A stretch of 7,584 nucleotides of DNA from Deltaproteobacteria bacterium (GCA_003646745.1 QMLM01000077.1:1-7584), one strand, 5' to 3'. Shown: positions 1 to 5,992, counted from the stretch's first letter. Numbers and translations: made by a program. Notes: generated by a model from the letters alone, not told the origin.

Positions 1-345
1 TCCCGCACCTTAGAGAATCCCACGCCTGCCCGCATCCAGGGGTTAGTCCAGAAAATCATCAACGATATTTTTACTGATGGACAATTAGACGAGTGTGAAT
101 TGACCTTAAAGGATCTCCATCAGATCGCCAAAAGCTTTAATATTGTCCTTAATGCCGTCCATCACCATCGGATAGAATATCCCGAGGCTCAGTCAGAAGG
201 GGAGAAGCAAAAGGATGGAGGTGTTGGTTCAAGACCGACAAAACAGGCAAAGGGTAAGGCCAGAAGAGGTAAGGAGAATGGCCGAAAGGATATTAAGAGA
301 CTTGGGGTGTCACGGGAGAGAATTGAGCATCCTTCTGGTCGATGA
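1..345 (+). CDS. pgpH: PgpH-like 7TM-HD phosphohydrolase, C-terminal fragment
   Basis: This is the 3' end of a gene that begins before the window; the first base is in frame. The 114 visible residues open with SRTLENPTPARIQGLVQKII and continue through DGQLDECELTLKDLH to HHHRIEYPE. This is the characteristic end of the cytoplasmic HD domain in 7TM-HD (PgpH-type) phosphohydrolases; the Listeria member hydrolyses c-di-AMP. The HD metal ligands and the membrane part lie outside the window, so catalytic competence cannot be judged. After YPE (about residue 62) the protein has a tail of about 50 residues rich in Lys, Arg and Gly, and most of it is encoded by DNA that also encodes the start of ybeY in another frame. 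Adjacency to ybeY is a common arrangement in Firmicutes and deltaproteobacteria and supports the assignment. The substrate in this organism is an inference from the family. Confidence 0.85.
   Translation, partial: SRTLENPTPARIQGLVQKIINDIFTDGQLDECELTLKDLHQIAKSFNIVLNAVHHHRIEYPEAQSEGEKQKDGGVGSRPTKQAKGKARRGKENGRKDIKRLGVSRERIEHPSGR
199..204 (+). promoter_or_regulatory. Ribosome binding site of ybeY
   Basis: GGGGAG lies 10 nt before the ATG at 215, inside the coding sequence of the upstream HD phosphohydrolase. It supports the ATG at 215 over a later in-frame ATG at 278. The later ATG also has an AAGGAG in front, but starting there would remove the conserved N-terminal strand of YbeY. Confidence 0.55.
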
Positions 346-676
346 CGAAGAGATAACAGGGCTCAACCGCAGATATCTGGCTCGTGACCACCCAACCAAT
401 GTCCTTGCCTTTGCCATGGCGGAGGGTGAGGATAAAGATCTGCACCCATATCTATTGGGTGATGTAGTTATTTCTACAGAAACAGCCGAGAGAGAGGCTC
501 AGGAAAAGGGCTCCTCCTTACAGGAGGAAATGGCCCTTCTACTTGTGCATGGAATCCTTCATCTGTTGGGCTATGAACACGAGGGTACCTCTGAGGAAGC
601 TGCCACGATGTACAATAAAGAGCGGGAGGTCTTGGTCCGATTGGGCCTTTCAGGAAGCCACCCCGAGGGGTTGTAG
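215..676 (+). CDS. ybeY: Endoribonuclease YbeY, rRNA maturation factor
   Basis: This is a complete 153-residue protein, a normal length for YbeY (UPF0054), the zinc-dependent endoribonuclease needed for 16S rRNA 3'-end maturation and ribosome quality control in the cytoplasm. The zinc signature HGILHLLGYEH is intact, with His112, His116 and His122 in the H-x3-H-x5-H spacing. Other family motifs are present in order: NRRYLARDHPTNVLAF (residues 51-66, the usual TDVLSF being TNVLAF here) and GDVVIS (82-87). The start at 215 gives the expected N-terminus MEVLVQDRQN. The gene overlaps the preceding HD phosphohydrolase by 131 nt and is probably translationally coupled to it. No convincing terminator follows the stop; the next gene converges from the other strand. 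Confidence 0.95.
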   Translation: MEVLVQDRQNRQRVRPEEVRRMAERILRDLGCHGRELSILLVDDEEITGLNRRYLARDHPTNVLAFAMAEGEDKDLHPYLLGDVVISTETAEREAQEKGSSLQEEMALLLVHGILHLLGYEHEGTSEEAATMYNKEREVLVRLGLSGSHPEGL

Positions 677-827
677 TCTTTTCCCCCTTATATAAATATT
701 TAAACCAAAGATAACGACAGGGGTGATAAACTTTGTATATCACCCTCATCCACAGCGGCATCTCTATGTGCATGGGTTTAATTTCAATCTCCCCTCCCTT
801 CACCTTAACCAGCACCCAGTGATAGAA
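474..827 (-). pseudogene. C-terminal end of the broken ArnT-phosphoesterase gene (third segment)
   Basis: Past the C7 tract at 828-834 (G7 in the coding strand), the coding sense of the phosphoesterase continues in the same frame as the main 1080-3005 reading frame. The first residues read FYHWVLVKVKGGEIEI, matching FYHYIQISVAGKEI in the neighbouring phosphoesterase at 4084-4974, directly after the Gly-rich loop in both. Protein-like sequence runs to about YLWFKYLYKGEK, near position 680. Beyond that the frame stays open to a stop at 474-476, running antisense to the last 203 nt of ybeY. That tail is Pro/Arg-rich and resembles nothing recognisable, so the original stop was probably near 680. 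The segment has no start of its own and would be translated only if the two upstream frame lesions were absent or bypassed. Confidence 0.5.
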
Positions 828-1079
828 CCCCCCCGCTCGGGGGTTTCATATAATGGTGCTCCGCCTCCCGCAGTAATCACATAATGAACTCCATCTATGG
901 TAGTATGATAGTAGAGGTGGATATGCCCTGTGAATACAGTGTCAACCTGATAGGAATTCATCAAGGAGAGAAATCGCAACTTTTCCCACTTTGACCTGAG
1001 GGTGCTGTGATAAACTCTGGAAGGATTGAAAAGGGGAAGGTGCATGAAGACGAAGGTGTGACGGATCGCTGGGGGGGTA
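800..1079 (-). pseudogene. Second half of calcineurin-like phosphoesterase domain, out of frame
   Basis: This segment holds the C-terminal half of the metallophosphatase domain whose first half ends at 1080. Read from 1079 it gives NTPPAIRHTFVFMHLP, then VDTVFTGHIHLYYH and GVHYVITAGGGAPLYE. These contain the MH[LV]P and GHxH metal-ligand motifs missing from the upstream frame. The neighbouring enzyme at 4084-4974 has the same order (MHVP, SHIH, GGAGARL). An internal ATG at 1043-1045 falls exactly on the conserved Met of MHLP, so a separate start there would give only a meaningless partial domain. The frame stays correct down to the 7-nt C tract at 828-834; the residues read from 827 to the stop at 800 are out of frame. 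This is a disabled or mis-sequenced part of the fusion gene rather than an independent one. Confidence 0.75.
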
Positions 1080-3005
1080 TTACCTTAATTTTTCCTCAAG
1101 CCAGGTCAATTGTTTTTCTCCTAATGCACCGTCAATGTTTTCCAGCACAATAAAACGACATTCTTTATAATCAAAAGAATAATAAGTTGGACCAAATCTC
1201 CTCAAGTACTCCTTTCTCCCCCCTTTTTCTGTGTCATGGTTTCCTGCTACTGCAAAAGTTGGGATCTCTAATGTAGAGATGAGTTTAGTGTATTTCTCGT
1301 ACTGATCTTTTCTACCGGAGAAGACAAAGTCGCCTGTATTGATCAGAAAATCCACGGGGTGCCTTTTGATGTCGTTGATGATCTTTTTAAAAATAAGGTC
1401 GCAGAAAAAGGGTCCGGTTCTGTTATCACCCACGACGGCAAAACTAAAATTCCCCCCTCCTTCTTTTTCTTTTAGCAGCGTTATGTTTCTGAGATTGAGG
1501 GGAGGGGAAATAGTACCAAGATCTAACCCGTGAAAACATTGGCCCCAGAATATAGAGTAGCCCTTGATAAATTCCCTCCCCGAGTATATCTTTATTTGTT
1601 TTATTTCCTTTATGCTATCAAAGGCCTTGGTGAATCTATGGGGAGGACGACGGCCTAGCTTAGTGACATAGAGTGCATCTCGTCCGATTTTATTTTCTAG
1701 TCCCCCCCATAGGTCATACTGGCTTTTCATTTGGCCGGTCAGGTTCAAGGTATAGACCCTGGGATGGCCTTTCACATAGAAGGCAAGCTCGCTGGCAATT
1801 TGCCTTTTATCGCTGATGATGAAGGTCTTCTTACGGTCGAGGTCTGTAAGGATATTGCCTACCTGAACGCCCAGTTCTTGCCATCCCTTTAATCGACTGG
1901 TAGGGACATCTTTGGCTGGAATCTTAGCCCCCAGGCCTAATGCCCTTACCATATCAAGGTTATAGGTAAAAAAAGAGGTGACAATCCCCAAGGTCAATGC
2001 TGAGCCCAGAACCCATCTCTTTGTTTTTCCCCGCCAGCTACCTTCCCAGACAACCCCCACGGCCAGTACAAAGGCTGTGAAATAAGCTGGGGCAGCCCAG
2101 TTCACGTAGCAGATGGAGAAAAGGCTCAGGATGAGAAAGAAGACCAGAAGGGGGATGGAGTGCCAGAAGAGGAATAAATAGCGCTCATCTTTGCGGAAGA
2201 GCCCCCATCTGCCCCCTTGCCAAAGGCCATAGATCACTAATAGAAAGGTAATAGGGGAGAGAATCCCGGCCTGGGGCCCGAGAAACCAGATGAAGGTCTT
2301 GAGGCTAAGGCCTCTGTTTTCCACCAAGCCAGCGGGTTGTCTGATGGCGGTCCATTGGTGAAAATGGTTCCAAAGGAGGTTGGGGGATAAAATGAGGAGG
2401 CCAACGAGGATAAACAGATAGGGTTCTTTTCTCCTCAACCAGGATCTTCTCTTTCTAGAGAGGGCAAGATAGAGAAATAGGGAGGGGATTAAGGCGATCA
2501 TAGTATATTTGCTTAATAGCCCTATCCCCAAGCTGGCTCCAGCTAAGTACCAAACTCCCTTCCCTTTCTCTGAGGAGGCTAGATACAGCAAAAGAATCGT
2601 AAGTCCCCAGAAGAACATTAATGGAGGGTCGATGGTCATGATAACGGAGCCTACAGCAAGCCCTGGGGTGGCATTGGCAATGACGAAGGCCCAGAAACCT
2701 ATCTTTGAGTTGAATAAGGTTTTGCCTAGGTAAAAGAGGACGATGCTGCTGCCCAGCGAAAACAACACCGCCCCCAGACGGACGAAGAAGGGATGGTCAC
2801 CCCCCAAACGTGTAAAAAGGGCTATTACCCAGGCCACCAGGGGGGGTTTGCTGTAATAACCCAGGGCGAGATTTCGAGACCAATCCCAGTAATAGGCCTC
2901 ATCGGGGGCGAGATCAAATGGGGTAAGCCAGATATACAGGAGGTGAAAGAGGAAAAGCCCCAATGCGAGAAGCCAAAAGAGCCTTTCGTACCCTTTTTCA
3001 CTCAT
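1080..3005 (-). CDS. ArnT/PMT-like glycosyltransferase fused to a truncated calcineurin-like phosphoesterase
   Basis: The 641-residue product combines two modules. Residues 1-510 resemble the GT83/PMT_2 class (ArnT, PMT), integral membrane enzymes that move a sugar from a polyprenyl-phosphate donor to an acceptor at the periplasmic face. Evidence includes the first-loop acidic motif DLAPDEAYYWDW (31-42, with Asp35-Glu36), YSKPPLVAW (51-59), about ten hydrophobic helices, NWAAPAYF (302-309), and a soluble region with SQYDLWGG (428-435). Residues 518-641 start a metallophosphatase domain: GDNR (526-529, His of the usual DxH replaced by Arg), GDF (558-560) and GNHD (588-591). ArnT's C-terminal region is periplasmic, so the added domain should be too. 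Translation stops at TAA (1080-1082) before the MHLP and GHIH motifs, which continue in another frame downstream. The ATG at 3005 lies 6 nt after the preceding stop, with a weak AAAGAG site, suggesting coupling. The sugar and acceptor are unknown; lipid A is a guess. Confidence 0.85.
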   Translation of the reverse strand: MSEKGYERLFWLLALGLFLFHLLYIWLTPFDLAPDEAYYWDWSRNLALGYYSKPPLVAWVIALFTRLGGDHPFFVRLGAVLFSLGSSIVLFYLGKTLFNSKIGFWAFVIANATPGLAVGSVIMTIDPPLMFFWGLTILLLYLASSEKGKGVWYLAGASLGIGLLSKYTMIALIPSLFLYLALSRKRRSWLRRKEPYLFILVGLLILSPNLLWNHFHQWTAIRQPAGLVENRGLSLKTFIWFLGPQAGILSPITFLLVIYGLWQGGRWGLFRKDERYLFLFWHSIPLLVFFLILSLFSICYVNWAAPAYFTAFVLAVGVVWEGSWRGKTKRWVLGSALTLGIVTSFFTYNLDMVRALGLGAKIPAKDVPTSRLKGWQELGVQVGNILTDLDRKKTFIISDKRQIASELAFYVKGHPRVYTLNLTGQMKSQYDLWGGLENKIGRDALYVTKLGRRPPHRFTKAFDSIKEIKQIKIYSGREFIKGYSIFWGQCFHGLDLGTISPPLNLRNITLLKEKEGGGNFSFAVVGDNRTGPFFCDLIFKKIINDIKRHPVDFLINTGDFVFSGRKDQYEKYTKLISTLEIPTFAVAGNHDTEKGGRKEYLRRFGPTYYSFDYKECRFIVLENIDGALGEKQLTWLEEKLR

Positions 3006-3011
3006 TACTCT

Positions 3012-3281
3012 TTATCCCTCGACCGCTTCCCTTCTGTTTTTATAGATCAGCATCAAGTTCCTTATGTAGATAAATGACCCCATACTTTGACCGATAATGA
3101 AGACAGGGTCTTTGATATGGATGGCATAGGTCAAAAGGGTTAAACCTCCTAAAAGACTGAGGTACCAAAAATAGATAGGAATTACACTTTTGCCCTTTCT
3201 CTCCGAAGCGACCCACTGGATAAAAAATCTCATAAAAAAGCATACTTGTCCCCCAAAACCGATGATTAACCATGCGTTCAC
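3012..3281 (-). CDS. Small LAB_N-domain membrane protein
   Basis: This 89-residue integral membrane protein has three predicted helices (about 4-24, 34-54 and 58-80). Its motifs FFIQW (19-23), WYLSLLGG (39-46) and IGQSMGSFIYIRNLML (63-78) match the lipid A biosynthesis N-terminal domain (LAB_N, Pfam PF07578). LAB_N has no established reaction of its own; as I recall it, the fold is grouped with the three-helix MtN3/PQ-loop proteins, which would suit a small transport or assembly role. The start is GTG at 3279-3281, overlapping the TGA of the upstream GT2 gene as GTGA. An AGGAGG sits 7 nt before it, so the non-ATG start is well supported. It lies between an ArnC-like and an ArnT-like gene, which suggests it helps handle a polyprenyl-linked sugar. 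It could replace the C-terminal membrane helices that the adjacent GT2 enzyme lacks (inference). Confidence 0.85.
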   Translation of the reverse strand: MNAWLIIGFGGQVCFFMRFFIQWVASERKGKSVIPIYFWYLSLLGGLTLLTYAIHIKDPVFIIGQSMGSFIYIRNLMLIYKNRREAVEG

Positions 3282-4000
3282 CTGATAACCTCCTCTATCT
3301 CGTAGTCTAGGTGCCGCCTCTTCATCCAGCGGACGGCCAAAAGATCGACAAAACTCCTGATGATTCTGTTCCTTATGTTGTATTTTGTCCTGCCAAACTT
3401 CCGCGGACGGTGGTTGACCTTAATCTGGGTTACTTTGAAACCCTCCATCTTCAGCAGAGTTGGTAGAAAGCGATGCATGCCGTTGAAGAGCTTCAATCTT
3501 TTCAGACACTCCCGCTTGTATGCCTTCAGGGAACAACCGGTATCAATGATATCCTCCTGGCTCAACTTATTCCTTACGAAATTGGCAATTCTTGAGGAGG
3601 CGATCTTTATCCATGGATCCCTCCTCTTATACCTCCACCCACACACGACGTCGAACTCTCCTATTTTTTCCAGAAGAAGGTGTATGTCTTTAGGGTCATT
3701 CTGCAAATCAGCATCCATGGTTACCACAATATTTCCTTTGGCAATCTTAAAACCAGCATCGAAGGCCGCCGTTTGTCCTCTGTTTTCTTTGAAACGAATT
3801 ACCTTTATCTTTCGATTGAGGGAGGCGACACCTTTTAATATTTCAAAACTACGATCTCGGCTTCCGTCATCTACAAAGACAATTTCATAAGACCTACCCA
3901 ACTTATCTAATTCACCCTGTAATTCTGACAACAGGGGTAAGATGTTGTCTTCCTCATTATAGACCGGGATCACGATGGAAATATCTGTTGGCATATTCAT
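3278..4000 (-). CDS. GT2 glycosyltransferase, DPM1/ArnC-like polyprenyl-phosphate sugar transferase
   Basis: A complete 240-residue family 2 glycosyltransferase of the dolichyl-phosphate mannosyltransferase/ArnC type. Such enzymes transfer a sugar from a nucleotide donor to polyprenyl phosphate on the cytoplasmic side. Visible motifs are ISIVIPVYNEEDNI (7-20, nucleotide-binding strand), VDDGS (43-47), NRGQTAAFDAGF (73-84), DADLQNDP (96-103, DxD-type metal site), DTGCSLKAY (153-161) and RTKY (204-207). The protein ends at residue 240 without the two C-terminal membrane helices of ArnC or GtrB, so it is probably a peripheral membrane enzyme like the soluble DPM1 class. The ATG at 3998-4000 has no good ribosome site; an ATG two codons downstream (3992-3994) is possible. 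It is the first gene after the promoter at 4038-4066 and overlaps the LAB_N gene by 4 nt. The sugar is not identifiable from sequence. Confidence 0.9.
   Translation of the reverse strand: MNMPTDISIVIPVYNEEDNILPLLSELQGELDKLGRSYEIVFVDDGSRDRSFEILKGVASLNRKIKVIRFKENRGQTAAFDAGFKIAKGNIVVTMDADLQNDPKDIHLLLEKIGEFDVVCGWRYKRRDPWIKIASSRIANFVRNKLSQEDIIDTGCSLKAYKRECLKRLKLFNGMHRFLPTLLKMEGFKVTQIKVNHRPRKFGRTKYNIRNRIIRSFVDLLAVRWMKRRHLDYEIEEVIR
3289..3294 (-). promoter_or_regulatory. Ribosome binding site of the LAB_N gene
   Basis: AGGAGG on the - strand (CCTCCT on +) is a perfect Shine-Dalgarno core, 7 nt upstream of the GTG at 3279-3281 and inside the 3' end of the GT2 gene. It fixes the start of the LAB_N protein at the GTG that overlaps the upstream stop codon. 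Confidence 0.75.
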
Positions 4001-4029
4001 ATTTTCAAATTTTTTGGCAAATTTTCAAA
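4001..4029. repeat. Short direct repeat in the leader of the GT2 operon
   Basis: The 9-mer ATTTTCAAA occurs at 4001-4009 and again at 4021-4029, a 20-nt period (about two helical turns), between the predicted transcription start and the GT2 start codon. This spacing could suit a dimeric regulator, but the sequence is AT-rich and chance is a fair alternative. Confidence 0.25.
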
Positions 4030-4037
4030 GAAGTATA

Positions 4038-4066
4038 ATTATAGGCCTGTCTCCTCTTTTTTTCAA
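4038..4066 (-). promoter_or_regulatory. Sigma70-type promoter for GT2, LAB_N and ArnT-phosphoesterase genes
   Basis: On the - strand a -35 box TTGAAA (4061-4066) is followed after exactly 17 nt by a perfect -10 box TATAAT (4038-4043). Transcription would begin near 4031, giving a leader of about 30 nt before the ATG at 4000. The promoter sits in the only AT-rich gap of the - strand cluster, just past the stop of the phosphoesterase gene, and would allow the three downstream genes to be expressed separately from the upstream block. No clear terminator separates the two blocks, so read-through is possible. The call rests on consensus match and position only. Confidence 0.7.
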
Positions 4067-4083
4067 TTCCAATGATCAGCAGC

Positions 4084-4974
4084 CTAAAAATACAGGAGAG
4101 ATTGCTTCATCACCAAGCTGAGGAAGGGGCGCTTTATCTGTAGGGTACATCTTACATCTCCTTTAACTTGCTGCCACCAACTCCTCTCTACCCTGATCAC
4201 AGAATCTCTAATCTCTTTTCCTGCTACGGAAATCTGTATGTAGTGATAAAAGGCATTAGGGCACTTTAAACGTGCCCCTGCTCCTCCTGTTATGATATAA
4301 GTCACCCCATTGATGACCTCTCTGAAATAGCAATGGATATGCGAACAAAAGACATAATCCACACCAAATTCCTCCATCAATGCCATAAACTTTTCACCTA
4401 CCCCTTTGGGAAGACAGTAGCTTTTGTCCTGCCGAGGGTCAAAAGAGGGGACATGCATGAAGAGGAAAATATGATTGGAGGATTCCGTAAGCCGCAGCAG
4501 TATATTCTTTAACCAAAGAAATTGCTCTTCGGTTATAGTGGATCTGGCGTCATTTAAGACTACGAAGGCAGCATCTCCCCAGGTGAACCAGTATTGATCA
4601 GGGCCACAATATTTATGAAAATTTTCCAAATCACTCCTGCCGCTATCGTCACATATATCGTGGTTTCCGGGGACAAAAAAGATGGGGGTTCTCCCCTTTA
4701 GCTGCGCCAATTCTCTAAAGAAAAAACGATACCTATCTTCTCTGTTTCGGGGGACAAAATCACCGACTATAACCGCAAAGGAATATCCCCTCCTCTCTAT
4801 TTCTCTCAAGATGTTTTTGAAAACTCCCCATCCTTCTTTGTTATCTGCGAAGACAGCGAACTTAAATTGAGCAGGAACACTATCCCCTCTATTTACCGGA
4901 GGGGCCGGCCAATAGACAAAAGGGGGTTTTTCCCATCGAAGTAAGGGGAAAAACAGAAGAAAGACCGCCACCAA
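4084..4974 (-). CDS. Membrane-anchored calcineurin-like metallophosphoesterase
   Basis: A stand-alone metallophosphatase of about 296 residues. A short hydrophobic N-terminus (VAVFLLFFPLLRW) acts as a probable signal or anchor, followed by a Pro-rich linker and the catalytic domain from about residue 37. Metal motifs in order are ADNK (43-46, Lys where DxH has His), GDF (71-73), GNHD (103-106), MHVP (173-176) and SHIH (211-214), then GGAGARL (230-236). The domain is clearly related to the one fused to the ArnT-like enzyme at 1080-3005 (compare VDYVFCSHIH with VDTVFTGHIH). The frame opens after a TAA at 4990-4992. Start is TTG at 4972-4974 or GTG at 4969-4971; GAGGGG at 4981-4986 precedes them by 6 or 9 nt. 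The 73-nt gap to the upstream gene has no terminator. Probable location is the periplasm; substrate unknown, with a phospholipid, polyprenyl or lipid A phosphate possible. Confidence 0.85.
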   Translation of the reverse strand: MVAVFLLFFPLLRWEKPPFVYWPAPPVNRGDSVPAQFKFAVFADNKEGWGVFKNILREIERRGYSFAVIVGDFVPRNREDRYRFFFRELAQLKGRTPIFFVPGNHDICDDSGRSDLENFHKYCGPDQYWFTWGDAAFVVLNDARSTITEEQFLWLKNILLRLTESSNHIFLFMHVPSFDPRQDKSYCLPKGVGEKFMALMEEFGVDYVFCSHIHCYFREVINGVTYIITGGAGARLKCPNAFYHYIQISVAGKEIRDSVIRVERSWWQQVKGDVRCTLQIKRPFLSLVMKQSLLYF

Positions 4975-5047
4975 AAAAATCCCCTCAAGTTATTTATGCA
5001 ATTTGTTTCTTTTAACATTTCTCTAAGATGTAATCAAGAAGATTGCC

Positions 5048-5992
5048 TCAGATCCCGCCTCGGCGCCTAATGTGCAGGGGGTAATCACCTAGAACATATA
5101 CCATCCCTCCCAGGAGGCTGGAGGCAACGACTACCAGAAGCCCCAGAAGACCGAAGGCAAGGCCTCGAGAAGTCTCTACCCCCATCAAGTGGAGGAAGTA
5201 GACATATGAGCCTTCCCTCACCCCCATTCCATTGATACTTATGGGAAGGATACTGATCAAGTCCACTATGGGGACAATAACGAAGTAATATCCCAATGGA
5301 ACCCCTAAATCCAGCGACGTCCCGATGGAGGCGAAGACAAGCACATTGAGCACTTGGAAGATGAAGGAGATGGCAAGGACCAAGGACATCCTTCTTGGAT
5401 AGGACCAATAAATGGTAAAGTCACCTAAATTTATTCTCTGTGCCCATTTCGTCAACCAGGGCAGGAGTTTGACGAAGAGGGGAAGGGTGAAGACAATGGC
5501 CCACACGGCCGCACATCCTCCGATCATACCTATCCGCAACCAGAAGGGGATCACCTCTTTACCCAAAGAGGAGATTAAGGCCACAGTGGCGATGGTGGCC
5601 AGGGCTAACCCTCCGGTAAACCTCTCCGCCAAGATCGAATAACCTGCCCTCGCGCGGCTCTCGCTTCTGCCTGCAAGGAGGTAAACTCGCCCTACATCCC
5701 CCCCGATGCTTCCCAAGAGAAATAGATTAAAGAACATCCCGATGAAATAGTAGGCGAGGAGTTTCTTAAATCCCCTCTGAAAACCAAGGACATTGACCAG
5801 AAGCCCCCATTTATAAGTAGAGAGCACCTGTCCTACTAGATAAAGACCAAAGGCCAGGATGATATAGTGATGTCTTGCACCCCAAAAGGACTCCGCGAGG
5901 GAAGAAAGGGATACCTGGGAGAAGAGATAAACCAATATCACGAGGCTGAGGGTGATCTTTAAGAGGAACTTCCCGGCCTTCTTTTTATTCAT
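5048..5992 (-). CDS. UPF0104 / LPG-synthase transmembrane-domain protein (putative flippase)
   Basis: A 314-residue polytopic membrane protein with about eight hydrophobic helices, matching the lysylphosphatidylglycerol synthase TM region family (PF03706, AglD/YbhN-like). Signature stretches are FNLFLLGSIGGDVGRVYLL (88-106), AERFTGG (122-128) and SILPISINGMGVREG (247-261); the conserved GGD, ER and GxRE positions are all present. It lacks the catalytic C-terminal domain of MprF, so it is not an aminoacyl-lipid synthase. Stand-alone members beside glycosyltransferases are often described as flippase-like or lipid-glycosylation helpers, but a biochemical role is rarely proven. The ATG at 5990-5992 overlaps the TGA of the dehydrogenase gene as ATGA, with AGAGGA about 9 nt upstream, indicating coupled translation. 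A role in moving or presenting a polyprenyl-linked sugar made by the neighbouring GT2 enzyme is an inference. Confidence 0.87.
   Translation of the reverse strand: MNKKKAGKFLLKITLSLVILVYLFSQVSLSSLAESFWGARHHYIILAFGLYLVGQVLSTYKWGLLVNVLGFQRGFKKLLAYYFIGMFFNLFLLGSIGGDVGRVYLLAGRSESRARAGYSILAERFTGGLALATIATVALISSLGKEVIPFWLRIGMIGGCAAVWAIVFTLPLFVKLLPWLTKWAQRINLGDFTIYWSYPRRMSLVLAISFIFQVLNVLVFASIGTSLDLGVPLGYYFVIVPIVDLISILPISINGMGVREGSYVYFLHLMGVETSRGLAFGLLGLLVVVASSLLGGMVYVLGDYPLHIRRRGGI

Noticed and set aside
657..695. CCCCGAGGGG at the end of ybeY followed by TCTTTTCCCCC, considered as an intrinsic terminator.
   Set aside because: The perfect stem would leave a 2-nt loop; opening it leaves about 4 bp. 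The T-rich stretch is short and offset.
721..745. Inverted repeat GGGTGATA with loop of 9 and TATCACCC, downstream of ybeY, considered as a terminator.
   Set aside because: No T-run follows on either strand, and on the - strand the sequence is part of protein-like coding sequence (about MRVIYKVYHP), so the repeat may be coincidental.
800..1045. An independent small gene starting at the ATG at 1043-1045.
   Set aside because: The ATG is the conserved Met of the phosphoesterase MHLP motif and the sequence continues the fusion domain; it would encode half a domain with no first-half metal ligands.
3360..3890. Long open frame on the + strand opposite the GT2 gene.
   Set aside because: It is antisense to a fully conserved GT2 coding sequence, and its translation has no recognisable motif or ribosome site.
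5008..5036. TTGATT, 17 nt, TAAAAG on the - strand upstream of the phosphoesterase at 4084-4974, considered as its promoter.
   Set aside because: The -10 box lacks the key final T and two of six positions differ; too weak to separate from chance in AT-rich sequence.
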